From: Anaerolineae bacterium
GTDB taxonomy: Bacteria > Chloroflexota > Anaerolineae > 4572-78 > J111
Reading direction: 5' to 3'
Assembly (NCBI GenBank): GCA_023382535.1
Contig: JAHDWA010000001.1
Coordinates: forward strand, 186,001 to 250,000
DNA length: 64,000 nt
Positions within the stretch are counted from its first letter, which is position 1. Every line of letters starts with the position of its first letter. The position numbers were made by a program, and so were the translations under genes. The notes under the pieces are model-generated. The model was not told the DNA's origin. It saw only the letters and a list, made by a program, of their open reading frames with translations, and ran no database searches. This document shows, piece after piece, positions 15,863 through 25,355 of the stretch.

Positions 15863-16696
15863 TCAGTTGCCTTCGGGCGTCACCGTTGGGAAAGGCTGTT
15901 GTTGCGTCACCTGCCATTGAAATTGGCGGCTTTCCTCTGACCAAAGGCTTTTGAAGTAGGCGATCACTGCCCGAATCTGGGTGTCGCTCAACTTGTCGCC
16001 AAAGGCGGGCATGGTCAGTGGGCTATTGGGTGGCTTGAGCGGATCACGGAAGCCATCACGGATAATCTCAGTGAGTAGGCTATCGGCGTGGTGCCAGGTG
16101 TGGCCGGTATCGTCGTGCGGAGGAGCAGGTAGGTTGCCGTTGGCATCCGGTACTTTCCAATTGGGTTGGCCTTCCGCGTTTGGGCCGTGACAGGCCGCGC
16201 ACTGCTCCAGGTAAACCTGCCGTCCCAAAACGATCTCGGCGGCATCCAGGGTGGGCAGCGGCGAAAGAGGTGTCGAAACATCTGACGACACGGGCTGGCC
16301 GGTCGTTGAAATCAGAACCTGTTCTAAAACCTTGGCGATTTCCTCCGCCGATTGCGGCCCGATCAGGCGACCTGCCTCTTGACCCAGCCGGTCAAAAATG
16401 AGGATGGTCGGATGACCTTGAACCTGGTAAGCGCGCATTATCGCCGGACCATCCCCTTCATTGGCGTTAATCCGTCGAAACGCGAATTGCTGACCATACT
16501 GTACCTCTAGCCCATCCACGATGGGCGTCATCTGCGCTCAAGGCACTCAACCGTCGGCGTAAATAAAGACAACCGTGGGTTGATCGGCCTGTGCCAGGGT
16601 GGGGGGACTGCCGCCGCAACCGGCTAATCCCAACCAAACCAGCCCCAGCAAGCTCAGAAGGGCCCAATAAATCACTTTCTTGAGAGAGTTCTGCAC
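15863..16696 (-). CDS. Candidate selenoprotein: thioredoxin (UxxU)-cytochrome c lipoprotein
   Basis: Read from GTG 16696 (AGGAG 7-8 nt upstream), one frame gives 277 residues with only two internal stops, both TGA, at codons 50 and 53. They fall exactly on the two cysteine positions of a thioredoxin CxxC site (YADG-U-VP-U-AQM). Residues 1-27 are a lipoprotein signal (LAGC). The thioredoxin cis-proline is Pro96 (QGHPT), and residues 154-265 are a class I cytochrome c (Cys166, Cys169, His170, likely Met ligand in LTMPAF). A bSECIS-like hairpin starts 11 nt after the second TGA. The predicted role is periplasmic selenol/thiol electron transfer to a c-type haem, next to a haem-copper oxidase. If Sec is not inserted, ATG 16531 would give only a protein without active site or signal. 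The alternative is a pseudogene with two matching mutations. Confidence 0.7.
16510..16526 (-). promoter_or_regulatory. bSECIS-like hairpin downstream of the two in-frame TGA codons
   Basis: On the minus strand GCCCATC-GTG-GATGGGC forms a perfect 7-bp stem with a 3-nt apical loop beginning with G. From the second TGA (16540-16538) to the loop is 18 nt, and from the first (16549-16547) 27 nt. Published bacterial SECIS rules ask for a short stem, a G in the first two loop positions and roughly 16-37 nt from the UGA, and both codons comply. SelB binding is inferred. Confidence 0.6.
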
Positions 16697-16752
16697 TTTT
16701 TATCTCCTCGTTTGGAGCAATAAGCAGTTTCACAGATTGAAAGCTGGCTCAC

Positions 16753-17697
16753 TCAATTACTCTGGGCTGGCTGACCCACAGTGGCCGGTCTGGCAATCAC
16801 AATCAGCCGGTGGGTATTGTTGGTGTAAGGCCAGCAAGTGACCAGGGTGAGCCGTTCCTCATTGATGGGACCGATCCATTTGGCATTTTCGCGGCGCACG
16901 GCTTCAGGCTCGCCTTTGTCTTTGACGATAAATATATCGGCTACGACATAGTCATAAGCTTGCTCATCCACGTACAGGGTAACCAGGTCGCCCGGCTTCA
17001 GGTCAACCAGGTAGCGAAAAACTTCACCCTTAATATTGTTGTGCCCAGAGAGGACAATGTTGCCCCCCTGGCCGGGCAACTTCGAGTTCGTATGCCAGCC
17101 AGCGGCATAATCTGCTACTTCCCAGACATTGGTGGACACGCTGTTTTGTATTACTTGTCTCCAGCCTACTTCAATAACCTTCGCGTCCAGATTGATGCTT
17201 TCAGCCACGATCCGGGTCGGCGGGGAAACAGTCGGTGTTGCTCCGTCGGAGGTGGCTGTGGCCTCGGCCGGGCTTTCTACTTCAACCAGCGGCAGGGGGT
17301 TGTCGGCCAGGGAAGGCGCTATAGTGTCTCTCACTTGTGATCCTGGCGCTTGAGCAGCGACTGCCCTTGGCGTAAGCGTAGGCTTCGGGGTAGGGGTATT
17401 TGCCGGTGTGAAGGCATCGCTAACCTTGGGTGACGCAGTAGCGGCATTGGCTTGAGTGAGGCGAGGTTGAGAGGCAGACGCCCTGGCCGGCTCGGTGATG
17501 GAGACTTCTATGAGGCGAGGTGGAGGCTTGCTGGCCTCAAGTTGATATTGGTAAAACATCCAGCCTCCCCAGCCCAACAGCGTTAAACCGCTAATGATGA
17601 GCGTGAGGCTGACCATCTGCCGGATTTTAGCCTGAACCGAGGCTAGCGGGTGTAACTCCGGTGGTGTTGGAAATTGGGTTGACAAATTTTCACTCAT
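16753..17697 (-). CDS. Sortase, class D/E-like
   Basis: 314 residues: a cytoplasmic N-terminus, one membrane anchor (about 30-52), a long Ala/Pro/Thr linker, then the sortase barrel with catalytic His (LSGHNN), Cys (LVTCWPY) and Arg (HRLIVIAR). It would join secreted proteins to a surface nucleophile or crosslink them. No LPxTG-type substrate was identified in the window. It lies between oxidase subunit I and the thioredoxin-cytochrome c gene on the same strand, with gaps of 86 and 56 nt. A second sortase is at 36420-37214. Confidence 0.9.
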   Translation of the reverse strand: MSENLSTQFPTPPELHPLASVQAKIRQMVSLTLIISGLTLLGWGGWMFYQYQLEASKPPPRLIEVSITEPARASASQPRLTQANAATASPKVSDAFTPANTPTPKPTLTPRAVAAQAPGSQVRDTIAPSLADNPLPLVEVESPAEATATSDGATPTVSPPTRIVAESINLDAKVIEVGWRQVIQNSVSTNVWEVADYAAGWHTNSKLPGQGGNIVLSGHNNIKGEVFRYLVDLKPGDLVTLYVDEQAYDYVVADIFIVKDKGEPEAVRRENAKWIGPINEERLTLVTCWPYTNNTHRLIVIARPATVGQPAQSN

Positions 17698-17783
17698 GAT
17701 ATTGCCTGACTCCGGGTTGAAGGGTATCTACGCGAAATTTCCCCTAAGCGAAGCAGACCATATAGATTGGAGTAGGAAGTTCA

Positions 17784-19589
17784 TCATTTACTAGCCGGGC
17801 TGATCCCCTTTCGAATTAGCTCGGTTTCCACCGGTGGCCCGACCCCATCGAGCCAGCGGTACTGCGGCAAGTAATCTTCGGCGACCAGCGGTGAGGCGTA
17901 TTCATACGGTCCCCGATACACCGCGGGGATGGTTTCAAAATTACCGTGGGGCGGCGGTGAGGGCGCAGCCCATTCCAGCGTGTTCGCCTGCCAGGGGTTC
18001 TCAGTTGCCTTTGGGCCCCGGACGAGCGACCAAACGAAGTTGTAGGCCAGGAACAGTTGCGCCGCGCCGAGGACGTAGGCGCTGATGGTCATAAACTGGT
18101 TCAGACCTTGGAGCGGCGCGAAGAGTACATACTCATACGGATCGGCGATACGCCGGGGCATACCATAAGCCCCAAGGATGAACATGGGGAAGAAAACCAA
18201 GTTAAAGGAAATGAAGGTGAGGACGAAATGCCACTTGCCCAGCCGGTCATCCATTATCCGTCCAAACATCTTGGGGAACCAATACTGGATAGCCGCAAAG
18301 ACGCCGAACAGGCTGCCACCAAAGAGCACATAATGGATATGGCCGACGATCCAGTAGGTATCCTGAATAAACATGTCCACCGGCGTTGCTGCGGCGAAGA
18401 TGCCGCTCAAGCCGCCGACGACGAAGGTGGAGACAAAGGCCAACGCGTTGAGCATCGGCGCGGTCAGGTGCAGGTCGCCACGCCAGATTGTTCCCAGCCA
18501 GTTAAAGGTTTTGATGGCTGAAGGCAGGGCAATCATCATAGTCGAGGTCATGAAGGCAATGCCCAGAGTGGGGTTCATGCCGCTGATGAACATGTGATGG
18601 CCCCAGACGATAAAGCCTAGCCCGGCAATCGCCATGATCGAGTAAACCATCGGCCGATAGCCAAAGAGGGGTTTACGGGCAAAGCAAGAGATGATGTCCG
18701 AGGCCATGCCCATCGCCGGCAAAATCATGATGTAGACCGCCGGGTGAGAGTAGAACCAGAAAACGTGCTGCCACAGGATCGGGTGTCCGCCCCCGCTAGG
18801 GAGAAAGAAATGGGTGCCGACGGTCCGATCCAGTAAAAGCATAATCAGAGCGGAAGCCAGAACCGGGGTGGCCAGCATCACCAAAATGGCGGTGATGAAC
18901 AGGGCCCAGATAGTCATGGGCAAGCGAAACATGGTCATCCCTTTGGCCCGCAGCATCACAATCGTGGTGATATAGTTGATGGCTCCCATAATGGAGGATG
19001 TGCCGACGAGGATCAGACTGACAAGCCACAGGTTTTGGCCCGTCCCGGAGCCTGGTACCATATCCGGCAGCGCGCTGAGGGGGGCATAGGAAGTCCAGCC
19101 AGCCGCCGGCGGCCCGCCTTCCACAAAGAAGGCTGCCAGGAGTACCAGGAAGGCCGGCACCATGACCCAGTACGACATCATATTCAGCACCGGGAAAGCC
19201 ATGTCCCGCGCCCCGATCATCAGCGGGATCAGGAAGTTGCCAAAGGCCCCCGACAGCACCGGGATGATGAAGAAGAAGATCATGATCGTCCCGTGCATAG
19301 TCAGCAGCGCCAGATATTTTTCAGGCAGCAGGACGCCGCCACCGTCAGCGTAGAGTAGTTGGCTGATCACTGGAATCTCCTCCCAGGGCCAGGCCAATTG
19401 GGTGCGAATCAGCAGCGCCAGCAGGCCACCGAGGGTGAAGAAGAACAGGGAGGTAAAGAGAAACTGGATGCCGATAACTTTGTGGTCCGTCGAGAAAATA
19501 TATTTTCGCCTGAAGCTCAACGGCGGGTGCGCGTGCGCATCATGATCTGACCCACCATCGTGGGATGTTATCGCTATGTCTGTACTCAT
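17784..19589 (-). CDS. ctaD: Haem-copper oxidase subunit I, type A2
   Basis: About 600 residues, twelve-helix family. The start MSTDIAI (ATG 19589) is taken because GGAGG lies 6 nt upstream; the frame extends 13 codons further without a site. Haem and copper ligands are in place ([21 protein letters not shown]). The K/D-channel turn reads YSHPAVY: the Glu of HPEVY is absent and the preceding Tyr-Ser pair is present, which defines A2 enzymes. It reduces oxygen and pumps protons. Subunits II and III are not in the window. The promoter with the shared palindrome is at 19772-19807, and the sortase and thioredoxin-cytochrome c genes follow. Confidence 0.93.
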   Translation of the reverse strand: MSTDIAITSHDGGSDHDAHAHPPLSFRRKYIFSTDHKVIGIQFLFTSLFFFTLGGLLALLIRTQLAWPWEEIPVISQLLYADGGGVLLPEKYLALLTMHGTIMIFFFIIPVLSGAFGNFLIPLMIGARDMAFPVLNMMSYWVMVPAFLVLLAAFFVEGGPPAAGWTSYAPLSALPDMVPGSGTGQNLWLVSLILVGTSSIMGAINYITTIVMLRAKGMTMFRLPMTIWALFITAILVMLATPVLASALIMLLLDRTVGTHFFLPSGGGHPILWQHVFWFYSHPAVYIMILPAMGMASDIISCFARKPLFGYRPMVYSIMAIAGLGFIVWGHHMFISGMNPTLGIAFMTSTMMIALPSAIKTFNWLGTIWRGDLHLTAPMLNALAFVSTFVVGGLSGIFAAATPVDMFIQDTYWIVGHIHYVLFGGSLFGVFAAIQYWFPKMFGRIMDDRLGKWHFVLTFISFNLVFFPMFILGAYGMPRRIADPYEYVLFAPLQGLNQFMTISAYVLGAAQLFLAYNFVWSLVRGPKATENPWQANTLEWAAPSPPPHGNFETIPAVYRGPYEYASPLVAEDYLPQYRWLDGVGPPVETELIRKGISPASK

Positions 19590-19771
19590 AAATTCCTCCA
19601 TTCCCCTCACTATCGCGTGGGAGATCAACTCAGAGCGTTCCGTTGAGGTCCCAGAGCCGAAGGCCCCCTGTGGGCAAGTTCCCTGTTCAGAGTAGAAGAA
19701 TTCCTCAAAACTCTGGGGCTATCTAGCTTTCAAGAAGTTAAGTTGACGCAAGCTACAAACGGTAGTGATTA

Positions 19772-19807
19772 TCTTACATATTATAAGATTTAGAGCGCCG
19801 TTGTCAA
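19772..19807 (-). promoter_or_regulatory. Promoter and palindromic operator of the oxidase operon
   Basis: On the minus strand TTGACA (19807-19802) and TATAAT (19785-19780) have a 16-nt spacer. The operator TCTTAC-ATATT-ATAAGA (19772-19788) overlaps the -10 box and differs from the consensus TCTTAC-N5-GTAAGA at one base. About 180 nt separate it from the oxidase start. Repression by an unidentified dimeric regulator is inferred. Confidence 0.65.
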
Positions 19808-19828
19808 GACGGTTTTAATTGAGGCGCT

Positions 19829-19906
19829 ATGCCTACTTTCACCAAACCCAAAAGCCTTGTTTGGTTCTGGTTAATGGGTCTACTACTCATACCTCCAACC
19901 CATTAA
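19829..19906 (+). pseudogene. Truncated copy of the 5' end of the NicO gene
   Basis: The stretch 19715-19900 is a diverged copy of 25245-25430, covering the promoter/operator and the first codons of the NicO-type exporter. The copy starts MPTFTKPKSLVWFW, like MDIFTKYKKIGWFW, and stops after 25 codons at TAA. It is not functional as a transporter gene, but the promoter part has been kept and now serves the divergent oxidase operon. Confidence 0.65.
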
Positions 19907-20037
19907 CCACAATATATATACATAATCTTCACTCATTCCCCAAAATATAGTGTACCCTGGATTATTTGCGTACCTCCCGATTATTATGTATACTGCTTTT
20001 GTAATCAAACTTGATTTACCAGCCAGGGCACAGTCCA

Positions 20038-22197
20038 ATGATAGGTTTAGCGAAACCCAAAGAAAACGGTTTCCCGCTTCCTCGCTTCTTCGCTTCTCAT
20101 TGTACCCTTGTGGTATCGCCCCTTCGCCTCCCTACTTTGGTCATGCTCTCCTTGCTGCTTGTGCTTGGCTTTGCCACTGGCCCAGTTCAACCCACCTACG
20201 CCAACCGTGCCTTGCCCACCGATCTCTCGTACAACACTGAAACCACCTGGATTTTACCCGGATTGCCGGATTTGAACGCCACCTCCGGCTACATTCCCCA
20301 TAACTTCTCCAACGGTGAAGCCATTTTTCAGATTGGCAACGAAGTCATTCACGGCTTCCGCCCCGGCAAAGCTTATGCCGAAATGTACGTACGCGACATC
20401 GCCTGGGGCATGGAAACCGTCCAATACTATTACCCAGACGAGTACCTGCGCGAGCCGATTGAAGCCTATCTCCGCCGCCAATACACCGCCAACACCCTCA
20501 GTTCGGATGGTGATTTTGGGGTGGTGGCCGGCGCCGGTGCAATTGGCGGCATCATTAATCCCAATGGGCGCAGCAATAAACAAACCATCACCACCGATGA
20601 AGAAGCCAGTCTTATTCACGCTGCTTACCTTTATTATAATATGGCTTACGATACGGCCTGGCTGGAAAGCCCTATCAACGGCTTGACGATTATCGAGCGC
20701 CTAAACCTGGCAGCGGATTGGCTTTACACCCACCGCCTCGATCAGGAATTACAACTCCTCTGGCGCGGCCACACCACCGATTGGGGTGACGTCAAGTTTG
20801 AAAAAGGTCCCGGCTATACCGATTACAACCCGGCGCAAGATCACTTGACCGCTTCAATTTACGACCAGGCTCTGGCTTATGGGGTCCTCGTTGAACTGGC
20901 TAAAATGAATGCAGCAGTGGGTAATACTGCCCGCGCCGACGCATGGCAAACCAAGGCCGAGGCTTTGAAGGCTCAAACCAATGCCCTGCTCTGGCAGGCC
21001 GACAAGGGTTTTTACTTAACCCACGCCCACATTACCCCGCTGGAGCATCCCTTTGACGAGTCCAGTATGGTCAGCATTTCCAATGCCCTGGCGGTCTATG
21101 CTGCTTTGACCGACTTTCAGCAGAACCAGGTTATTTTCCACAATCTGGAGCAGGCTCGGATCAAAGCGGGGGCGAAGAAGCCGGGTCTTTCCCTCTATCC
21201 GTACTATCCCAATCAGTGGCCCAATCTCTTTTTTGATTACCCGGGGATGGGTTATGGCAATTATCAGAATGGCGGGGTGTGGGATTGGTGGGGTGGCGTC
21301 CAAATTAAAGCTGAATTTAGCAATGGCTTGGCCGAGGAGGCTCAAGTCCATTTGTTACAAGTGGCCAACGATTGGCAAAAGCACCCCGGCAACATCATCG
21401 AGTGGCATTCCACCACTGATCCTCGCCACGAAGGCAGCCACTATTACAGTGCCGCCGCCGGCACCATGGGCAGCGCTATTATCGAAGGATTTTTTGGGAT
21501 GGAGTTGAACGGCCAGGGACTAATGCTTCAACCCCGGCTGGGGCTGAACGATGGCTTCATCCGCGTCTACCAGCCTGCGACCGACCGCTACGCTGCCTAC
21601 AGCTATGACTGGGATCAGAACGTCACCAAGATTGATTACGGCACCAATGCCGCCGACCCGGTTGAAGTGAAGGTCTTGAAGTTACGCTCGGAGCAAATTA
21701 GGGCGGTCACCATCGACGGTCAACCCGTTGAATTTGAAACGGAAACTATTGGCCTTGATACCTATACCGTTTTCAGCGCGCCCAGCGGCCAGCATAGCCT
21801 CGAAATTGCCAAAGGGCAGCCGCTGGCTCAGCCCGCCGCCATTGAAGTTGCAGCCGCCCCCACCCAGGCCAGCTCCGCCGCTACAGCCTCAGAACCAGCG
21901 CTGCCCAGCACTGCCCCCAATCTGGTCTCCTCCCCTGAAGCGATCACCCTTCAAGGGTCCTCTCTCGCTGAACCGTCCCTTGAAACCGATGTAGCCCCAA
22001 CCGATGAAGCCACCGCTTTGAACACGAATGGGGCTGAAGAATCGCCTCCGGTTGAGACGGGTCAAAATATGATGCGTGAAAAGAGCCGCCAACATCGGTA
22101 CGCCTTTTTCCGTTTTGTTGGCATTAGCCTGGCTATCCTGACCAGCTTGTTGTTGATGGTGCTGGTCGCCCTCCGCCGCTCAGGCGGTTTGAGTTAG
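20038..22197 (+). CDS. Secreted six-hairpin glycosidase with C-terminal membrane anchor
   Basis: About 719 residues. A secretion signal ends near QPTYA, after a Leu-rich core. The (alpha/alpha)6-barrel region spans about residues 50-560 and contains motifs typical of amylo-glucosidase/GH63-like enzymes: MYVRDIAWGME, DGDFG, FDYPGMGYGN, GGVWDWWGG. Acidic residues in YVRD and in the WHS-TTDP segment could be catalytic. A beta-domain follows, then a Thr/Pro linker and one hydrophobic helix ending in Arg (LVALRR), so the enzyme is anchored outside the cell. Starts at 20011 (TTG) and 20143 (ATG) are possible; ATG 20038 is a compromise. The substrate is a glycan, not further defined. Confidence 0.75.
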   Translation: MIGLAKPKENGFPLPRFFASHCTLVVSPLRLPTLVMLSLLLVLGFATGPVQPTYANRALPTDLSYNTETTWILPGLPDLNATSGYIPHNFSNGEAIFQIGNEVIHGFRPGKAYAEMYVRDIAWGMETVQYYYPDEYLREPIEAYLRRQYTANTLSSDGDFGVVAGAGAIGGIINPNGRSNKQTITTDEEASLIHAAYLYYNMAYDTAWLESPINGLTIIERLNLAADWLYTHRLDQELQLLWRGHTTDWGDVKFEKGPGYTDYNPAQDHLTASIYDQALAYGVLVELAKMNAAVGNTARADAWQTKAEALKAQTNALLWQADKGFYLTHAHITPLEHPFDESSMVSISNALAVYAALTDFQQNQVIFHNLEQARIKAGAKKPGLSLYPYYPNQWPNLFFDYPGMGYGNYQNGGVWDWWGGVQIKAEFSNGLAEEAQVHLLQVANDWQKHPGNIIEWHSTTDPRHEGSHYYSAAAGTMGSAIIEGFFGMELNGQGLMLQPRLGLNDGFIRVYQPATDRYAAYSYDWDQNVTKIDYGTNAADPVEVKVLKLRSEQIRAVTIDGQPVEFETETIGLDTYTVFSAPSGQHSLEIAKGQPLAQPAAIEVAAAPTQASSAATASEPALPSTAPNLVSSPEAITLQGSSLAEPSLETDVAPTDEATALNTNGAEESPPVETGQNMMREKSRQHRYAFFRFVGISLAILTSLLLMVLVALRRSGGLS

Positions 22198-22274
22198 CTT
22201 CCGCTCATTCAGCGTACTTACCCACTTCACCAAATGTAGGAAGTTTTTTACTCAAGACATTGTCTGTCGCCTCA

Positions 22275-24983
22275 TCAAGGCTGACCGATTTCAAAAGCGG
22301 TCAGGTTGATAAGCTGTTGCTCTAAGTCGGCTAAAATATTTTCAGCATTGGCTTGGTCGGTCAGAATGGTCCGAACGGCAGTGGCGTAGGCTACGCTGAC
22401 CTCACGATACCGTTGGCCGGTAATCGTCGCAGGACGAGCCACTGCATTGGTAAAGACGTCAGACAGGTTGCCGATGACAGGTCGCGCATCGAGCACAGCG
22501 GCGTCAGTGTAAAGAGCGGCCATCGTCGGCAGGTAGCCGCCACTGATAGCCCTGGCGCGTTGAGCTTCCCAGCCGGTCAGGTAGCGTACTAAGAGCGCGG
22601 CCGCCTCAACATGGTCAGAGTATTTGGAAACCATCAACTGTCCACCGCCCAGAGTTGCCGCGCTGCGGCTGCCTGCCTCAGCAGGCAAGACCGTGATCTC
22701 GAATTTATCCCTGATCAGGTCATCTTCGCTGTTACGCAGGGCATAGCCATCAAGCCAATTGCGCATGAAGGCCGCATTACCACTCCGCCACACATTCCAG
22801 GCATCTTCTTCTCGGTAGTTGGTCACATCCGGTGGGGAGATACGGCCAACCCAATTGGCGGCACGTTTAAAAGCAGCCACCACCTCAGGATTGTTGACCG
22901 TGATCTGTCCATTCGGTTCGATGATACTCCCGCCACCAGCAGCCACCTGCCATTCCAGGGCGTTACTGATCAAGCCCTCGCCTTTGGCCCCCTGCCAGAT
23001 AAAACCCCAAAAGCGGTCATTACCCTCGGCTCGCTCGCCTCGCTGGATGGCGGCGGCCATCTCTTCCAGTTCAGCCCAGGTTTGGGGCGGGTCAGCGTAA
23101 CCGTACTTCGCCAGTAAATCGGTGCGGTAGTAGAGCACTCCAGCGTCGGCAAACCAGGGCAGGCCGACCAATTTACCAATCACTGTATTGTTCTGAATAA
23201 TGATAGGAAAGTGTGCGTCTATCTCTCGCTGCGGGACATACTCGGCCAGGTCAACCGCATGCTCGGCCAGAATACTGGGCCAGGTCACGTCAATTTGGTA
23301 TATATCAAGGTCAGTAGAGGCGGCCTCCAGGAACTGCAATGGTTCAGCCAGGTTGTCAGTTGCTGTCTCCGTCATAGTGACCACTTCAACTGAGGCTCCG
23401 GTTTCTCTTTCAAACTGTCCAATCAGGTCAGCGTAAGCCGCAGCTTGGTTACTGACAGGCTCCAAAAAGATTTTGAGGGTTACTCCTTCATAAATGCGAG
23501 TCAGGAAGTTAGATTCTCCACCATTGGTCAAAGTACTCCCATTGGCTACTACGACGGTCTCAGGTGGTTTACCAATTTCAAAACCGGTAATATCCACGAG
23601 CGTTTTTTCCAGATTAACCAGCGCATCCTGCGCTCTAGCTGTTCCAGTCAAAATAGGGCGAATAGTGTTAGCGTAAGCCGCACTCACCTCGCCATACTTT
23701 TCGCCTGTGACCGTAGCCGGGCGAGTCACGGCGCTATCAAACACGTCAGACAAAGTTTCCAGAAAAGGCTGAGCTGCCAGGACCTCTTGATCTCGGTAAA
23801 GCTGGTCGATGGTAGGCAAGTAACCGCCGTTGATGGCCCGGAATTTTTGGCTCTCACGGTTGGCCATGAAACGTACAAATTCAGCCGCTATATCGGGAGT
23901 TTTGGAATACCTGGAAACGATTAGCTGCCAGCCGCCCAAGGTCGCTGCCTTGTTTTTAGCGCCGGTGGGCAAGACCGTAGCGGCAAACAGACCCTGAATC
24001 GGGCTGCCATCCCTATTGCTATCAGCGTAGGTATCAGACCCACCCCGTATGAAGGCCGCGTTGCCGCTTTGCCACACCGCTTGGGCCTCTGCTTTTTGAT
24101 AGGTGGTTACCTCTGGTGGGGAGATGGCGCCAATCCAGGCCGCAGTCCGCTTGAAAGCGGTTAAGGTATTGGAGTTGTTGACGGTAATGGCGCGATTTGG
24201 TTCGATGATTCGGCCTCCATTATGGGAAAACTGCCATTCCAAAGCGTTGCTGATCATCTCCTCATTGTCGGCAGTCGGCCAAACAAAGCCCCAAAAATCA
24301 GATTTGCCCGTCATACGCTCCCCAAGCTGAATCGCCAGCGCCATTTTTTCCAACTCGTCCCAGGTTTGGGGTGGACCAGTGTAACCATACTTTTTGAGTA
24401 AGTCGGTGCGATAGTAGAGCACCCCAACCTCGGCGGACCAAGGCAGACCAATCAACTGGCGATCTACGATATTATTTTCGACAATCGCCGGGAAATGCTC
24501 CCCAACTTCGGAGCGGGGAATGTATCGGTACAGGTCAGCCGCATGCTCGGCCAAGGTACCAACCCAGGTCACGTCAACTTGATACACATCAAATTCGGGG
24601 GAGCCTTTTCGCAACAATTGCAACTGGCGGGTCAAATTGTCAGCAGGCAGCGCCGGCGCAGTGATTACTTCAACTGTAGCCCCGGTTTCTTCTTCAAACT
24701 GCTTGATCAAGTCGCTGTAGGCTACGGCTTGATTACCAACAGGTGCAAAAAAAGCTTTAAGAGTGACGCCCGTGAACATCTTCTCTGGCTCAACTTGCGC
24801 TGCCTGTGGAGTTGGTTCATCAGTGATTAGTTCTTCAATTGTAGGCTGGGCTGTTGGCTCTTCGGTCAGGAGCTGTTTGGCCGGTGTTACAATGCCGCCA
24901 CACTGAATGGCAACCAGTGAAATAGCTATCAATGTGGCCAACGCGAGCCATAAATTCTTCTTAAAGTTGCTGTGGGAAATCAT
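22275..24983 (-). CDS. Tandem fusion of two family-1 solute-binding proteins (lipoprotein)
   Basis: 902 residues. The lipoprotein signal ends at AIQC. Two full extracellular sugar-type binding domains follow in one chain, about 68-480 and 492-902. They share phrase after phrase: GVTLKAFFAPVGNQA / GVTLKIFLEPVSNQA, DVYQVDVTW / DIYQIDVTW, YYRTDLL, PPQTW and GGYLPT. The linker is Gly/Ser/Thr-rich. An internal gene duplication is clear. ABC sugar importers normally use one domain per polypeptide, and no permease or ATPase gene is next to it. Two promoters with the shared palindrome lie upstream (25158-25202 and 25298-25333). The ligand is unknown. Confidence 0.9.
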   Translation of the reverse strand: MISHSNFKKNLWLALATLIAISLVAIQCGGIVTPAKQLLTEEPTAQPTIEELITDEPTPQAAQVEPEKMFTGVTLKAFFAPVGNQAVAYSDLIKQFEEETGATVEVITAPALPADNLTRQLQLLRKGSPEFDVYQVDVTWVGTLAEHAADLYRYIPRSEVGEHFPAIVENNIVDRQLIGLPWSAEVGVLYYRTDLLKKYGYTGPPQTWDELEKMALAIQLGERMTGKSDFWGFVWPTADNEEMISNALEWQFSHNGGRIIEPNRAITVNNSNTLTAFKRTAAWIGAISPPEVTTYQKAEAQAVWQSGNAAFIRGGSDTYADSNRDGSPIQGLFAATVLPTGAKNKAATLGGWQLIVSRYSKTPDIAAEFVRFMANRESQKFRAINGGYLPTIDQLYRDQEVLAAQPFLETLSDVFDSAVTRPATVTGEKYGEVSAAYANTIRPILTGTARAQDALVNLEKTLVDITGFEIGKPPETVVVANGSTLTNGGESNFLTRIYEGVTLKIFLEPVSNQAAAYADLIGQFERETGASVEVVTMTETATDNLAEPLQFLEAASTDLDIYQIDVTWPSILAEHAVDLAEYVPQREIDAHFPIIIQNNTVIGKLVGLPWFADAGVLYYRTDLLAKYGYADPPQTWAELEEMAAAIQRGERAEGNDRFWGFIWQGAKGEGLISNALEWQVAAGGGSIIEPNGQITVNNPEVVAAFKRAANWVGRISPPDVTNYREEDAWNVWRSGNAAFMRNWLDGYALRNSEDDLIRDKFEITVLPAEAGSRSAATLGGGQLMVSKYSDHVEAAALLVRYLTGWEAQRARAISGGYLPTMAALYTDAAVLDARPVIGNLSDVFTNAVARPATITGQRYREVSVAYATAVRTILTDQANAENILADLEQQLINLTAFEIGQP

Positions 24984-25157
24984 ATGTGTGTCTAAGAAGG
25001 TGTTTCTTAAATGGCGGTATTTGAATTTCTCTCAGTCCAGAACATTGGGCACATTCACCCTTTTGAAGTAACGCCCAACACGATTAGGGTCCATATTGCC
25101 CAAGTGATCTGAAAGGTAGATTTAGGTATCGCAGTTACAAGAAATCACAATTATAAA

Positions 25158-25202
25158 TCCTACAAAGTGTAAGATTATTACTGAATTGGGCGAAATTGTC
25201 AA
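25158..25202 (-). promoter_or_regulatory. Second promoter/operator upstream of the binding-protein gene
   Basis: TTGACA (25202-25197) and TAATAA (25180-25175) have a 16-nt spacer on the minus strand. Directly behind lies TCCTAC-AAAGT-GTAAGA (25158-25174), one base off the shared palindrome. The layout repeats that of the other sites. Confidence 0.5.
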
Positions 25203-25269
25203 ACTAAGTGGGGATAATCAGCCAAGCTGAGGCTGCCCTGTGGGCTATCTAAGTTTTCAAGAAGTTAAG

Positions 25270-25333
25270 TTGACGCAAGTTATAAACGGTAGTAACATCT
25301 TACAGATTATAAGATTTTAGACACCGTTGTCAA
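25270..25333. promoter_or_regulatory. Divergent promoters around a shared palindrome (binding protein / NicO)
   Basis: The operator TCTTAC-AGATT-ATAAGA occupies 25298-25314. To the left-going gene: TTGACA (25333-25328), 16 nt, TATAAT (25311-25306). To the right-going NicO gene: TTGACG (25270-25275), 17 nt, TAACAT (25293-25298). One bound repressor could silence both directions. With 25158-25202, this is what the 24984-25355 intergenic region holds. Confidence 0.6.
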
Positions 25334-25355
25334 GACGGTTTTAGATTGAGGCGCT

